The notes beneath the pieces were generated by a model. The model did no database searches and had not been told where the DNA came from. It was given only the letters and a program-made list of their open reading frames with translations. A DNA stretch of 64,000 nucleotides, taken from positions 90,361-154,360 of IMG/VR virus record IMGVR_UViG_3300042884_001120, one strand, 5' to 3'. The translations under genes were made by a program, and so were the position numbers. This stretch comes from a virus. Below, piece after piece: positions 48,669 to 57,254 of this stretch; the stretch's first letter is position 1; each line of letters starts with the position of its first letter.

Positions 48669-48853
48669 GTGAATTTGGTTGTGGTTTGTTCGGTGGTATT
48701 AGTGCTTCTATATTCAGCATATCCTCTCTTGATTGCCTCTTTCTTCAAGGGATCGACTTGATACGATTGCATGAGTTGGCAAGCACTAAAGAATGCGACG
48801 ATTAATGTAATTACCATTGCACACAGGACTTCTTCAAGGTCGTATTGTTTCAT
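48659..48853 (-). CDS. Small lipoprotein or membrane protein
   Basis: 64 residues from MKQYDLEEVL; hydrophobic helix AMVITLIVAFFSAC ends in a lipobox-like FSAC. The start lies just after the preceding stop. Function unknown. Confidence 0.5.
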   Translation of the reverse strand: MKQYDLEEVLCAMVITLIVAFFSACQLMQSYQVDPLKKEAIKRGYAEYRSTNTTEQTTTKFTWK

Positions 48854-48857
48854 ATGA

Positions 48858-49106
48858 TTAAGAAATGATTCCGGTTTTCGTTCCGTCTTCGTTGTGCGCA
48901 AAGATTACGCTGGTTGCGTGGCCTCGCATAATGCATCGTGGCTGCCGCTTCTGGTCATGGCTCTCGACATCAATTCCAATTGTTTTAATTTTATTAACAA
49001 GATGGCAAGCGCCTTCCCAATGAATAGTGATGACATTTTTACCCAGCGCGCGCGACGCTGGTTTATTATAGTGGTAGAAGAAACGCTTGGGTTTGGGAGT
49101 TTTCAT
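48858..49106 (-). CDS. 82-residue protein, unknown
   Basis: MKTPKPKRFFYHYNKPASRA... basic, with a C-terminal strand pair (RGHATSVIFAHNEDG). Start at 49106 avoids an extension with no clear conservation. Function unknown. Confidence 0.45.
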   Translation of the reverse strand: MKTPKPKRFFYHYNKPASRALGKNVITIHWEGACHLVNKIKTIGIDVESHDQKRQPRCIMRGHATSVIFAHNEDGTKTGIIS

Positions 49107-49241
49107 GACCTTCACTATATGACTAGTTGGGCAGAGTGGCAAGAAGTATTTTTACAATTTGTTCATGTACACGTTTTGGCGTTTTATCGACACGTTCCGA
49201 GAACATGTCTACGGCATCGACATATTCTTTATATGTATAAA

Positions 49242-49292
49242 TGATTGATAATGAACGACTTACGGTGCCGGGCTCCGCCGGGCTGTTGTAAC
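49242..49292 (+). repeat. GC-rich boundary element, copy k
   Basis: Core GCCGGGCTCCGCCGGGC at 49267-49283, between tRNA-Pro and the small minus-strand genes. Confidence 0.75.
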
Positions 49293-49311
49293 CTATTGAT
49301 ATTGAAGGGTT

Positions 49312-49385
49312 TCGGAGTGACAGGATTCGAACCTGCGACTTCTTGCTCCCAAAGCAAGCGCACTACCAAGCTGTGCTACACTCCG
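49312..49385 (-). tRNA. tRNA-Pro (TGG)
   Basis: Acceptor CGGAGTG/CACTCCG (C1-G72 is typical of Pro), anticodon stem CTTGC/GCAAG with loop TTTGGGA, T arm GCAGG/CCTGT. Confidence 0.9.
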
Positions 49386-49453
49386 TGAAATCTTTCAAAA
49401 GAAAATCGCCCCTAGCTTTTACACTAGGGACGACTTCTGTTTCCCCCTACCTC

Positions 49454-50371
49454 TTAAGCCCTCTTCGCAACAAACCTTCCCTTGGAGTCGCGCACATTGT
49501 GAAAGCGATCACCATTAGGCTTGCGTCCGTAGACCTCGCCATCGTAGTCGCTGTATTCCTCTTCGTAACCATCGTCCTCGTCTTCGTCCTCGTAGCCATC
49601 GTAGTAGCCGTTAGGAAGCGGAGCGTCAAACACTCCGACAACCTCATAACGAGAAGTCCTCATCTTCTGGAAGTCGCAGTCGTGAGGAACCGAAACAACA
49701 TCGGCAGGGTCAACCTTAACGATCACAACCTTGCGGTCGCTACCTCCAAAGGTGGTCGCATACTCAAGCGAACCAACATGGAAGCCATAACTGCAACCAA
49801 GATTAGCGTCATCGCAAACCGAGTTACGGGACATCTCAAGAATCTCTCCGACCTTGTTAGAGAACTTGCCCGTGTGATGGTCAGTCCAATCCGAGCGAAC
49901 GCTCTTATAGCCGAGGAAGTAACCATCGGGAGTGATAGGCATATTGCCATGCTCAAGGAACGAATAGAGTTCCGTTACGCTACGCCGACTAGGATTCTGC
50001 ATCAAGCGAGTGAGGAACTTCACAAGGGGAGTAGGAGAGATTCCTTCCTTGATAAAGGCCAAAATCTTGTCCACAATAGTTCCATGCACGACTTCACCAT
50101 TGAAGTAGACATGACCATCTACGACTTCGACACTACCCTCCGACCAATCGGAGACTACGCTTGCGGTGTCGATGAGATCAAGGAGTTCATCTTCGCTGAC
50201 TCCCTGCTTGACTGCCTCGATAACATTTGCCCAATTCTCGTGGGAACTTTGAATCGTGTAAGGAGTTCCGTTGAGGATTGCGGTTAGTGAGTTATCGGTT
50301 AGGATGTATGGGATGTTCATAACTCCTTCATCATACATTTTCTTGTATAGCCCCACAAGCATTTTTTTCAA
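49454..50371 (-). CDS. rIIB: rIIB-like protein
   Basis: 305 residues, following the rIIA-like gene. Characteristic parts: N-terminal alternating domain, GYFLGYKSVRSDWTDHHTGKF, and CSYGFHVGSLEYATTFGG, which are conserved in T4 rIIB homologs. The C-terminus is an Asp/Glu/Tyr-rich tail ending in a basic patch. In T4, rIIA/rIIB counter lambda Rex exclusion and affect membrane physiology and lysis timing. Confidence 0.85.
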   Translation of the reverse strand: MKKMLVGLYKKMYDEGVMNIPYILTDNSLTAILNGTPYTIQSSHENWANVIEAVKQGVSEDELLDLIDTASVVSDWSEGSVEVVDGHVYFNGEVVHGTIVDKILAFIKEGISPTPLVKFLTRLMQNPSRRSVTELYSFLEHGNMPITPDGYFLGYKSVRSDWTDHHTGKFSNKVGEILEMSRNSVCDDANLGCSYGFHVGSLEYATTFGGSDRKVVIVKVDPADVVSVPHDCDFQKMRTSRYEVVGVFDAPLPNGYYDGYEDEDEDDGYEEEYSDYDGEVYGRKPNGDRFHNVRDSKGRFVAKRA

Positions 50372-50395
50372 TAAAAATACAGATAGTCACAAACC

Positions 50396-50441
50396 ACTGG
50401 TTATCAGGCACTTGCAGCGCCGGGCCCCGCCCGGATGTTAG
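50396..50441 (+). repeat. GC-rich boundary element, copy l
   Basis: Core GCCGGGCCCCGCCCGG at 50419-50434, between rIIA and rIIB. Confidence 0.75.
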
Positions 50442-50538
50442 TTACTAAAAATCGTGGCGTTTCTGTCTGGTATTAAAAAGGTTAGGAGCGAGGCCACACC
50501 ACATAGCCTCGCCCCCGTTTCCCTCACCACAACAATCT

Positions 50539-52779
50539 TTATGCGTTCATGTAGTCCGAAAGCACCTTGGCAAAATCTGCACTAAAGCCCCAGCGCATAT
50601 TGCGTTCCTCAATATAGGAGAGGAGAGGAAACTTTTTCTGCAAGGCTTTCGCACGATTCACAACTTCCTCTGCAATCTTAACTGCCTTCTCGTTTTTACC
50701 CGAAGCGTTTCCTGCGGCGATGTCAAGCCTTTCGATCTTACTGGTAAGCATAATGGCAATTTGCTCTTTCGACTTTGAGTTTGCATCGGTGTTGTGAGAA
50801 TTAACACAAGCAAACAGGTCACGAAGAGTTGCACGATCATTGTCGCTCTTGATAAGTGACATCAGCAAGTCTTGATGCTTCTTGTCTTGGAGACGATAGA
50901 AGAAAGAGTCGCGCAACATGGTATTGCCTAAACGATTTGCAAGCAAAAGATCAATGTCGATTTTGTTTGCAGAGATAAAAGCGTCAAACTCTTCTTGCAT
51001 CTTGTCCTCAAGGCGAACCCATCCGCTACCCATCTTTTTCTTGAGTTGTGTGCTAGTAAAGCCAACGATGTTTGCAGGGTCAATGTTCTTGAAAGGCTGA
51101 ACTAGATCAAGAAGTGAACTACCTACCATCTTATCGCCGCCATTTATGACCGCATGGAAATTATTGATCTGGACATAGATTCCGTTGCCGTTCTTCTCAT
51201 CCACAACACAATCCTTCCAAGCGTTACGATTCCTCCAAGAATTAACATTTTTAGGATCAAGAACCAAAGCACCGACACGCTTTGATTTGGAGGTGGTTGT
51301 TCCAACTGCGTTGACGGGAATGTTGATCTGCGAGGCGAAGATAAAATCCTCATCACAGAAACCATTTGCCTCTTTTAGTTCCGCAATCTGTTGTGCGTAG
51401 GTCGCATACTGCTCTGGCTTGAGAGCCTTCAGCACTTCCGCGCCATTGACAACTTCCATACGCTGAATCGTGAACAGATAAATAGTCTCACGATCACCAG
51501 ACTGCGAAGCAAGGTAACGACCATACTTTGCACCAGCGTTGTAATGTCCAAGGTCATTAAAAACTAATTGAATATCATGCCTAGCCCCAAACTCGTTAAG
51601 GTTGGTAGTCTGAACATTGCCGTTCCAATTCTTGCGATAGCGCATGACATGAAAGCGCAAGCTACGATCCGCACTCTTTCGGGTAGTATCGACATTATCA
51701 GAGGTAACAATCTTGCCGTTAAAGGTAATCCTTTTAACGATCTGTCGGATATAATGGAAACCGCTAACAAGGTTATCCATCTCGGACATAAACTTTTTCG
51801 CCGCATACTCGCTCTTTGCGTTTTGCGTGATCTGCTTTTGAATATCAGTAACAAGCGTCTTGATAATCTCTCCTGCCTTGCTCTTGATGTTCGCAATCGT
51901 CCTATCGGTGTATTGCAGACCCTCGCGGCTTGCCGCAACATCCAAGTCACCGATATTAAAATCAATAACGATAGCACTATTGAACAGATAACTAATCTGC
52001 GTATCTGCATCGTTACCAGAAATGAACTTCAATGCACTTCTGTCAATCGGATAGGCGATGTTGCCCATAACTGCCATCGGGCGATGATCTTCACGATTAT
52101 CATAGAAAGCCCAGCCAGCACCTACGGAAATCGGCTTGGCAAAAACCTTATCATATTCACCCTTGTCCATGCCTACAATGTTCGGGCGAACCTTGAAGAA
52201 ACGGAGGTAACGCTTGACAGCACCCGTGAAGTAATTTGCATCCTCACCCTTGACTGGAATAACGATCTCTACACCATTCTCCTCGGTGGTGTCCTGCGTG
52301 GACAAAAGGGCAATCTGCCCGATTCCGCTAGGATCAATAAACGCATTGTAGGAACGAATCTTGCCATCCGTAAAGGAATTGATAACAAAATTGTCACCAT
52401 AGGCGAACGCACTCTTTGAACCTAGTCCAAGTTGACCGATAAATGCGTTGCTCTGGCGTTTCGTGCTTTCACCATAGAAGCAGTAGATTTCTTGAATGTC
52501 CTGCTCTGAAAGGCCACGACCAAAATCCCTGATCTTGAAAACCTTGGACAGCTTGCTAGGCATGGTGATAGTAATAGGGCAATTAGGCTTGCCAGCTTCA
52601 ACATTGGCATCGTAAGCGTTGGCAGAGTATTCGCGCACGACAGCACCGATCTTGTCGGTGTAGAGTTGGTTCCGAAGAACATTGAAGATATGCGCCAGAC
52701 CAGTATCTTTGATGCCGAAGCTAACGGCAGACTTGATTCCAGCAGAGTTGAGCGAGTTGTATGAGGTGTTTTGTATCAT
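50539..52779 (-). CDS. rIIA: rIIA-like GHKL ATPase
   Basis: 746 residues from MIQNTSYNSL. GHKL ATPase motifs: VVREYSANAYDANVEAG (N box), IRDFGRGLSEQDI (G1 box) and FIGQLGLGSKSAFAYG (G2 box). These are typical of rIIA and related Hsp90/MutL-fold ATPases. Longer starts at 52806 and above are rejected because the promoter -10 (TATTAT, 52805-52810) overlaps that ATG. The leader is C/A-rich like several accessory genes. Confidence 0.85.
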   Translation of the reverse strand: MIQNTSYNSLNSAGIKSAVSFGIKDTGLAHIFNVLRNQLYTDKIGAVVREYSANAYDANVEAGKPNCPITITMPSKLSKVFKIRDFGRGLSEQDIQEIYCFYGESTKRQSNAFIGQLGLGSKSAFAYGDNFVINSFTDGKIRSYNAFIDPSGIGQIALLSTQDTTEENGVEIVIPVKGEDANYFTGAVKRYLRFFKVRPNIVGMDKGEYDKVFAKPISVGAGWAFYDNREDHRPMAVMGNIAYPIDRSALKFISGNDADTQISYLFNSAIVIDFNIGDLDVAASREGLQYTDRTIANIKSKAGEIIKTLVTDIQKQITQNAKSEYAAKKFMSEMDNLVSGFHYIRQIVKRITFNGKIVTSDNVDTTRKSADRSLRFHVMRYRKNWNGNVQTTNLNEFGARHDIQLVFNDLGHYNAGAKYGRYLASQSGDRETIYLFTIQRMEVVNGAEVLKALKPEQYATYAQQIAELKEANGFCDEDFIFASQINIPVNAVGTTTSKSKRVGALVLDPKNVNSWRNRNAWKDCVVDEKNGNGIYVQINNFHAVINGGDKMVGSSLLDLVQPFKNIDPANIVGFTSTQLKKKMGSGWVRLEDKMQEEFDAFISANKIDIDLLLANRLGNTMLRDSFFYRLQDKKHQDLLMSLIKSDNDRATLRDLFACVNSHNTDANSKSKEQIAIMLTSKIERLDIAAGNASGKNEKAVKIAEEVVNRAKALQKKFPLLSYIEERNMRWGFSADFAKVLSDYMNA

Positions 52780-52804
52780 GGTGTTTGGTGTTGTGTGAGC
52801 CTTC

Positions 52805-52833
52805 ATAATAGACTTTCTTGATTCCATGCACAA
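52805..52833 (-). promoter_or_regulatory. rIIA promoter TTGTGC-17-TATTAT
   Basis: Matches the GTTCTTGTGC box of the 32636 and 44612 promoters, on the minus strand. Confidence 0.6.
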
Positions 52834-53161
52834 GAACTTTCTGCGGATTTTTACAATTTACCTAAACCCCTCGCCCATAGCAACTTATGACACCGGGCCC
52901 AGCCCGGCTCGCGCAAGTTTTTAATACCCAGTTACTTACAACTATCTGTCTCTTGGGTCATCCACTAATCCCTTATATAATAAGTATAAAGCAAAAATAA
53001 AGATGGTAAATACGAATATTTTTTCCAGTAAGTAGTATATAATGTCGATCATTTATTTATTACAACTAGAATCCTATATTTACAATACTTACCATCATAT
53101 TTTATTATAGCATACAACCGACCTAGGTTTTATTTAGATCGGTGTATTTCGCTATTTCGGA
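52834..53161. other. Gene-free stretch upstream of rIIA
   Basis: Holds boundary element m (52875-52915) and A/T-rich DNA. No plausible gene seen. Confidence 0.5.
52875..52915 (+). repeat. GC-rich boundary element, copy m
   Basis: AGCAACTTATGACACCGGGC then CCAGCCCGGCTCGCGCAAG; a diverged copy with a six-pair CCGGGC/GCCCGG stem. Confidence 0.6.
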
Positions 53162-53422
53162 CTAGCTGTTTCGCCTTTGCAGGTGAAAGATATAGTTGCC
53201 CAATAAGATTTTTATTTCGCTCTCGCCTATTACTAAATCAGCAAACTCTAAATCATCAGAAGTAATTTTCTTACCATTACTCAGAAGAATAATGTTATTT
53301 GTTTCCTCTGGATAAGTATCTACTCCGATTATACCGATTTCCGTGTCGCCGCTGGTGCAAGCGATCAGGGTGTGTGACCTTAACGTGTCTAAGATTTCCT
53401 CTACGTGCTTAGAGTTTGCCAT
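53162..53422 (-). CDS. 86-residue protein, unknown
   Basis: MANSKHVEEILDTLRSHTLI... helix then beta-rich. The segment IACTSGDTEIGIIGVD recalls small phage regulators, but no family is clear. Confidence 0.5.
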   Translation of the reverse strand: MANSKHVEEILDTLRSHTLIACTSGDTEIGIIGVDTYPEETNNIILLSNGKKITSDDLEFADLVIGESEIKILLGNYIFHLQRRNS

Positions 53423-53430
53423 AGTTTATT

Positions 53431-53631
53431 TTAGGAACACTTGGCGACGAAACGCTCGACCTTGGTCTTACCAACGCGCTTCAGAAGGTCTGCCCGACCC
53501 AAGAAGATCGCGCCGTGAGGCTCACGAAGTGTAACGATTGCGCCAACACGCTGGCGGAGTCGGACGATCTTACCACAATAGTCGTAAATACCGCCGTTCT
53601 TTAGTTTGGTGTTTGTCTTGTTTTTCTTCAT
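53431..53631 (-). CDS. 66-residue basic protein
   Basis: MKKNKTNTKLKNGGIYDYCG... Lys/Arg-rich with a small beta-barrel-like core (KIVRLRQRVGAIVTLREPH). Possibly binds nucleic acid. Unknown. Confidence 0.5.
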   Translation of the reverse strand: MKKNKTNTKLKNGGIYDYCGKIVRLRQRVGAIVTLREPHGAIFLGRADLLKRVGKTKVERFVAKCS

Positions 53632-53679
53632 ATATCTATAATGTATAATTTTTATTTCTTAGTCAATAGTATTTTAATC

Positions 53680-54285
53680 TTATTCTTCCTCTTCATCCCT
53701 ACAATCTAGGAAATACTGAACGTCCAACTCTTCCTTAAGGTGTTCTGGACAATCGTCGATGTCTTGGTAGCAGTTGTCGGACTCGGAACCATCGGTATCG
53801 ACAATGTATTCGCCGCCGAACATCCACCCCTCGTCGTAATAGCTCATGCGTAGGGACTCTCCGGTGAGCTTGGCAAGCTGACGAACGACATTGATAGGTG
53901 GACTCCATGCAGTCTGGAAACCAATGTCATGAATATCTTGAAGGGCAAGGGTCTCGTCCTCAAAGATATAACAAGAGTAGGCATTCCATTTTGTATCCCA
54001 GTTGGCAATACTCCAATCATACCAGTTCTTGTATCCGTGATCTTTAAGGTTCTGTTCACAAAGTTCATCATGCTCCTTCTGTCTTGCTTCGATCTCCTCT
54101 GGTGTTCTAGGCTTAACGATCTCTTCAATGATAGATGAGTTGCAAGTCTTATAGATTCCCTCTGGCATAGGAATGATCTTGTTAAAGTCGATGCTCTTAC
54201 CATCATTAGTAAGATAGGGCTTGATGATCTCTCCGATAGTCTTTCCGCTGGTGCAGGAAAGTAGGTTGGTGCAATGGTTAGGCAT
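53680..54285 (-). CDS. Api92-like/DUF1281 protein
   Basis: 201 residues. MPNHCTNLLSC, IDFNKIIPMPEGIY and WSIANWDTKWNAYSC match the Api92-like family with a ferredoxin-like domain (PNHxxN start, P.PE..., NW.TKW). Function unknown; common in phages and plasmids. Confidence 0.75.
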   Translation of the reverse strand: MPNHCTNLLSCTSGKTIGEIIKPYLTNDGKSIDFNKIIPMPEGIYKTCNSSIIEEIVKPRTPEEIEARQKEHDELCEQNLKDHGYKNWYDWSIANWDTKWNAYSCYIFEDETLALQDIHDIGFQTAWSPPINVVRQLAKLTGESLRMSYYDEGWMFGGEYIVDTDGSESDNCYQDIDDCPEHLKEELDVQYFLDCRDEEEE

Positions 54286-54298
54286 TTGTTTTGTTGGT

Positions 54299-54622
54299 TT
54301 ATTTGAACTCTACTGAACTTGTTATTGATTTGCTGTTATAGTGGAAATTGAAATGACCCCACTTTATATTCTCCAAGGGATAATTAGAAAGCAGATGCTC
54401 TGCGATTGTTTCCATGTTTCCCTCTAGGGTGACGGACTGCTCGGTTCCGTGAAACGATTCCTGCTCGGTATCCTCTTCGTCAAGATCGTTATACTTGATG
54501 ATGGATATGACCCATTCTACGCTATCGTTATGGATAGTATGGAAGTGGGCGGTAGCAAAGTTTGCGCCAAGGGTTTCGAGGCTATGAAAAACCTCGTCAA
54601 GCAAGGGAGTGATTTGATTCAT
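54299..54622 (-). CDS. 107-residue protein, unknown
   Basis: MNQITPLLDEVFHSLETLGA... alpha/beta. Start at MNQITP preferred over six upstream codons (MYYYKS). Unknown. Confidence 0.5.
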   Translation of the reverse strand: MNQITPLLDEVFHSLETLGANFATAHFHTIHNDSVEWVISIIKYNDLDEEDTEQESFHGTEQSVTLEGNMETIAEHLLSNYPLENIKWGHFNFHYNSKSITSSVEFK

Positions 54623-54667
54623 TGATTTATAATAATACAATTATAGAACCCTAGTCAAGAACTTGTT

Positions 54668-54901
54668 TTAATTATTATTGCAGTATGCCTGTCTTTCGTT
54701 ATTCTCTTCCCAACCATTATCTTCCTCTTCATCCTCCGCTTCTTCCATATATTCCACTTCATATTCAGCGTTGCCAGATCCCCATGAAGCATTTTCAGCT
54801 AATTCAATAGCAATCTCATGGGCTTGGTTCTCATCCTTTGCTTCCACATCAAAAGACATGGAATCATAGGTGGTGCGAGTTACTTCAACAACGTATTTCA
54901 T
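54668..54901 (-). CDS. 77-residue acidic protein
   Basis: MKYVVEVTRTTYDSMSFDVE... the N-terminal 40 residues look like the small dsDNA-phage domain in which DVEAKDENQAHEIAIELA forms a helix after a strand; acidic tail. Overlaps the next gene by four bases. Confidence 0.55.
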   Translation of the reverse strand: MKYVVEVTRTTYDSMSFDVEAKDENQAHEIAIELAENASWGSGNAEYEVEYMEEAEDEEEDNGWEENNERQAYCNNN

Positions 54902-55113
54902 TGGAGTTCGTGTGTTTGGGTTTGTATTTTGGTTTCTTTTATTCTATAGCAAGTGTGGATAGGATCCGCATGGCCATTTGGATAGTATTGGTCTTCCTTG
55001 TGCAACTCTCTTGCCCTCTCTTCCGCCTCTTCGCGGGTGCTGTAGGTGCAGGAGTATTTGTCCGACCACTTCCTGCGATTGTAGACCTCGATTGTGTAGT
55101 AGGTTTGCTTCAT
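54898..55113 (-). CDS. 71-residue protein
   Basis: MKQTYYTIEVYNRRKWSDKY... strand-helix pattern with YSTREEAEERARELHKEDQ, like WGR-type or AP2-like small phage domains; uncertain. Translationally coupled to its neighbours. Confidence 0.5.
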   Translation of the reverse strand: MKQTYYTIEVYNRRKWSDKYSCTYSTREEAEERARELHKEDQYYPNGHADPIHTCYRIKETKIQTQTHELQ

Positions 55114-55114
55114 A

Positions 55115-55297
55115 CTAGACACATTCTGCATACTCTTCCTCGTCGATCTCTTCGATCATCTCGATGTCGTCGGTCTCGGCAGGAGATAGCGTTGCCTCTT
55201 CAAGCATCGCCTTGATAAGGTCTGGCTCATCAAGTGGCCGCTTGCTTTCATGATAATATTCCTCACCATTTTCCAGTATTACTTTATAGTATCTCAT
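55115..55297 (-). CDS. 60-residue acidic protein
   Basis: MRYYKVILENGEEYYHESKR... short strand then acidic helices. Upstream partner of the two coupled small genes. Confidence 0.5.
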   Translation of the reverse strand: MRYYKVILENGEEYYHESKRPLDEPDLIKAMLEEATLSPAETDDIEMIEEIDEEEYAECV

Positions 55298-55313
55298 TTT
55301 TGTTTTTGTTTAT

Positions 55314-55418
55314 TTAAGGATTTGATTTCTTCTTTAATGCAATATAGACTAGTATGCTATTTATTATCAACATAAAGAAATTGAATGTTATCGTGTCTGC
55401 GTTTTCATTTCTCAACAT
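55314..55418 (-). CDS. 34-residue membrane peptide
   Basis: MLRNENADTITFNFFMLIIN... single hydrophobic helix with a basic C-terminus. It begins five bases after the RuvB-like gene ends. Confidence 0.4.
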   Translation of the reverse strand: MLRNENADTITFNFFMLIINSILVYIALKKKSNP

Positions 55419-55422
55419 AATA

Positions 55423-56427
55423 TTACCCCAATATCGTAACACCATCTGCTAGCGCAGTCAACTCTTTCTGGTCGTTTTGTGGGCACAATCCGTCCAATTG
55501 CTTGAGATAGTTCAAGCCCTGCTGGGTAATCTTTCTGCCACCTTGTGCAACCTCCATTAGGCCATGCTTGAGAAGGTAAAGCTCAAACTCGCTACGGATA
55601 GCATTTGCTGAAAGCCCAGTAACCGCACTCAAATTTGTGAGCGAACAAGTGCCACGATCCTTGAGTATTCTCAATACCTGTAGTTCAGTATTCTCTAGTC
55701 CTAGCGGCAGGATACCGAGGACGCACTTTACGTCTTCCCACTCTTTACGACCAATGTCGTTCAAATTGTGCCGCTTGGCAAATTGAGTAAGATTATCTTT
55801 TGCCATTAGGGTTGCATTTCTGGCATTACCACGGCAAGTGGAACTAATCTCCTTGAGAACTTCTGGACTATAAGTAAGCTCATCCGAATTGTGCTCGACA
55901 ATCTTTGCCAAATCGTCGTAGTTATACTCTTCCATGTGGATCATCTTGCACCTATCCTTTAGCGGCGTAATGACTTTCTGTGGATCTGTAGTGGCAAATA
56001 TAAAACTCACCTTGGTAAAATCAAACTCTATATTATAGTCATCAAACCTAAGAGTATTTCTATTATACTTATTAGGATTAAGAACTGTTAGTAGGCAAGT
56101 CTGAACTGGTTCCGGCATCTCGTGCGCCTCGTCAAAGAAAACCGTGATGTGCTGGTCTCTGATGTAGGTCAGGGCAATGTCCTCGACAAACTGGCGAACG
56201 TTCTTGAGCGTAGAGCAGTTGATCGTGAGCATGGGTTTAACACGCCCTAGAGTCTTGCTACGTAGGTTCTTTGCCACCTGTGTAGCCAACATGGTTTTTC
56301 CCTGTCCACGCTGACCTACCACGAATAAATGAGGGAGTATTTCACTCTTCTCAAATGCATCTATATAGAAAGACAAGACGCGCTTGGTTTTGTCCTGACC
56401 GATCATCTCCTCGAAGTAATTTTCCAT
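55423..56427 (-). CDS. RuvB-like AAA+ ATPase
   Basis: 334 residues. FVVGQRGQGKTMLATQVAKN is Walker A, ITVFFDEAHEMP Walker B, then FIFATTDPQKV (sensor 1) and CRGNARNATL (sensor 2 Arg region). A C-terminal winged helix resembles RuvB (GLMEVAQGGRKITQQGLNYL). Phage RuvB-like proteins probably drive branch migration during recombination-dependent replication; RuvA is not visible here. Confidence 0.85.
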   Translation of the reverse strand: MENYFEEMIGQDKTKRVLSFYIDAFEKSEILPHLFVVGQRGQGKTMLATQVAKNLRSKTLGRVKPMLTINCSTLKNVRQFVEDIALTYIRDQHITVFFDEAHEMPEPVQTCLLTVLNPNKYNRNTLRFDDYNIEFDFTKVSFIFATTDPQKVITPLKDRCKMIHMEEYNYDDLAKIVEHNSDELTYSPEVLKEISSTCRGNARNATLMAKDNLTQFAKRHNLNDIGRKEWEDVKCVLGILPLGLENTELQVLRILKDRGTCSLTNLSAVTGLSANAIRSEFELYLLKHGLMEVAQGGRKITQQGLNYLKQLDGLCPQNDQKELTALADGVTILG

Positions 56428-56467
56428 ACCTTCTTTTAAACTAGTTTTGGGTGTGGGTCAATACTTT

Positions 56468-56788
56468 TTATTCGAAACTTTCAAGCTCGACCGAAACCTT
56501 CTGAACAAGTTCGGTCAATAGAGGCGCACCGGATTTCTCTGTCTTTTCCGTTGCCTCTACCTCATCTTCAAAGGTGTCCAATTCCACGTCGCTCTTGCCA
56601 CCAGCAACTGCAGCGATAAGTGCGTCTGGCTTGGCATCGATCTTCTTACCGGATAGTCCTAGCATCTGTGCATATCTACCCCACACAATTACTCGTGCGT
56701 TTGGTTTAAGATTTGCATTAAGCTCCGCGAGCGAAACACTCATGAAACTTCCACTGCCAGCTTTACGTCCTCGTTTGTTGTTTGTCAT
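56468..56788 (-). CDS. 106-residue protein next to RuvB-like gene
   Basis: MTNNKRGRKAGSGSFMSVSL... basic disordered start, compact core (NLKPNARVIVWGRYAQMLGL), acidic tail. Such short proteins next to DNA-processing genes are common; role unknown. Confidence 0.5.
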   Translation of the reverse strand: MTNNKRGRKAGSGSFMSVSLAELNANLKPNARVIVWGRYAQMLGLSGKKIDAKPDALIAAVAGGKSDVELDTFEDEVEATEKTEKSGAPLLTELVQKVSVELESFE

Positions 56789-56808
56789 TTTTAATTTGTT
56801 TTTAATTG

Positions 56809-56892
56809 TGGTGCTCTAGGAGGGACTCGAACCCCCATGTATTGCTACATCAGATCCTAAGTCTGACGCGTCTGCCAATTTCGCCACTAGAG
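56809..56892 (-). tRNA. tRNA-Leu (TAG), class II, CCA encoded
   Basis: Acceptor GCTCTAG/CTAGAGC, anticodon stem TCAGA/TCTGA with loop CTTAGGA, long variable arm (TGTA/TACA), encoded CCA. A regular Leu tRNA, in contrast to the 47441 gene. Confidence 0.92.
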
Positions 56893-57045
56893 CATGGTAT
56901 TATATTACAGGTAATTGTCCCCTGTGTCAACTTTTAATTCATTTTTATTCTAACCCCGAATTAATTGCCTGATATTAATTTTAATAAAAATACTATGATT
57001 GCTGATATGATTAAACATGTTTTTCCGTCCATGTTTATTATACGT

Positions 57046-57110
57046 ATTATTTGGCATTTTTCTATTCGTAAATAAGTATTATATTATTTGGCCGTTTCGC
57101 GTTCGTAAAT
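57046..57110 (-). repeat. 28-bp dispersed repeat, two copies
   Basis: Copies at 57046-57074 and 57083-57110 (minus strand TTTACGAA, 8-9 bases, then GCCAAATAAT). They follow the stop of the 43-residue gene. See also copies at 57219, 57735, 57876, 57919, 58084 and 58438. Confidence 0.75.
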
Positions 57111-57242
57111 TTACTTATCAGTCTTACGTTTCTTTTTCCAATCAATTAAATCATAGTTATCTTTATATTTTTTTGAATAGCTTGACCTATCCTTATCACC
57201 CTTCCCGGCGCCGGTACTCTTATTTGGCGTGTTTTCGTTCAT
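57111..57242 (-). CDS. 43-residue KGDKDRS-type small protein
   Basis: MNENTPNKSTGAGKGDKDRS... ends DLIDWKKKRKTDK. The GKGDKDRS...Y...YD.IDW pattern is a recurring tiny phage protein. Its ATG lies inside a copy of the 28-bp repeat (57219-57246), so the repeat supplies the first codons NENTPNK. Confidence 0.65.
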   Translation of the reverse strand: MNENTPNKSTGAGKGDKDRSSYSKKYKDNYDLIDWKKKRKTDK

Positions 57243-57246
57243 AAAT
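57219..57246 (-). repeat. 28-bp dispersed repeat containing a start codon
   Basis: ATTTATGAACG then ACACGCCAAATAAG; the changed base in TTTATGAAC (ATG for ACG) creates the start codon. Confidence 0.75.
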
Positions 57247-57254
57247 TATTTAAA

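Noticed and set aside
51568-52419. 283-residue plus-strand frame over rIIA
   Set aside because: It is a shadow of the rIIA ATPase gene with no independent signals.
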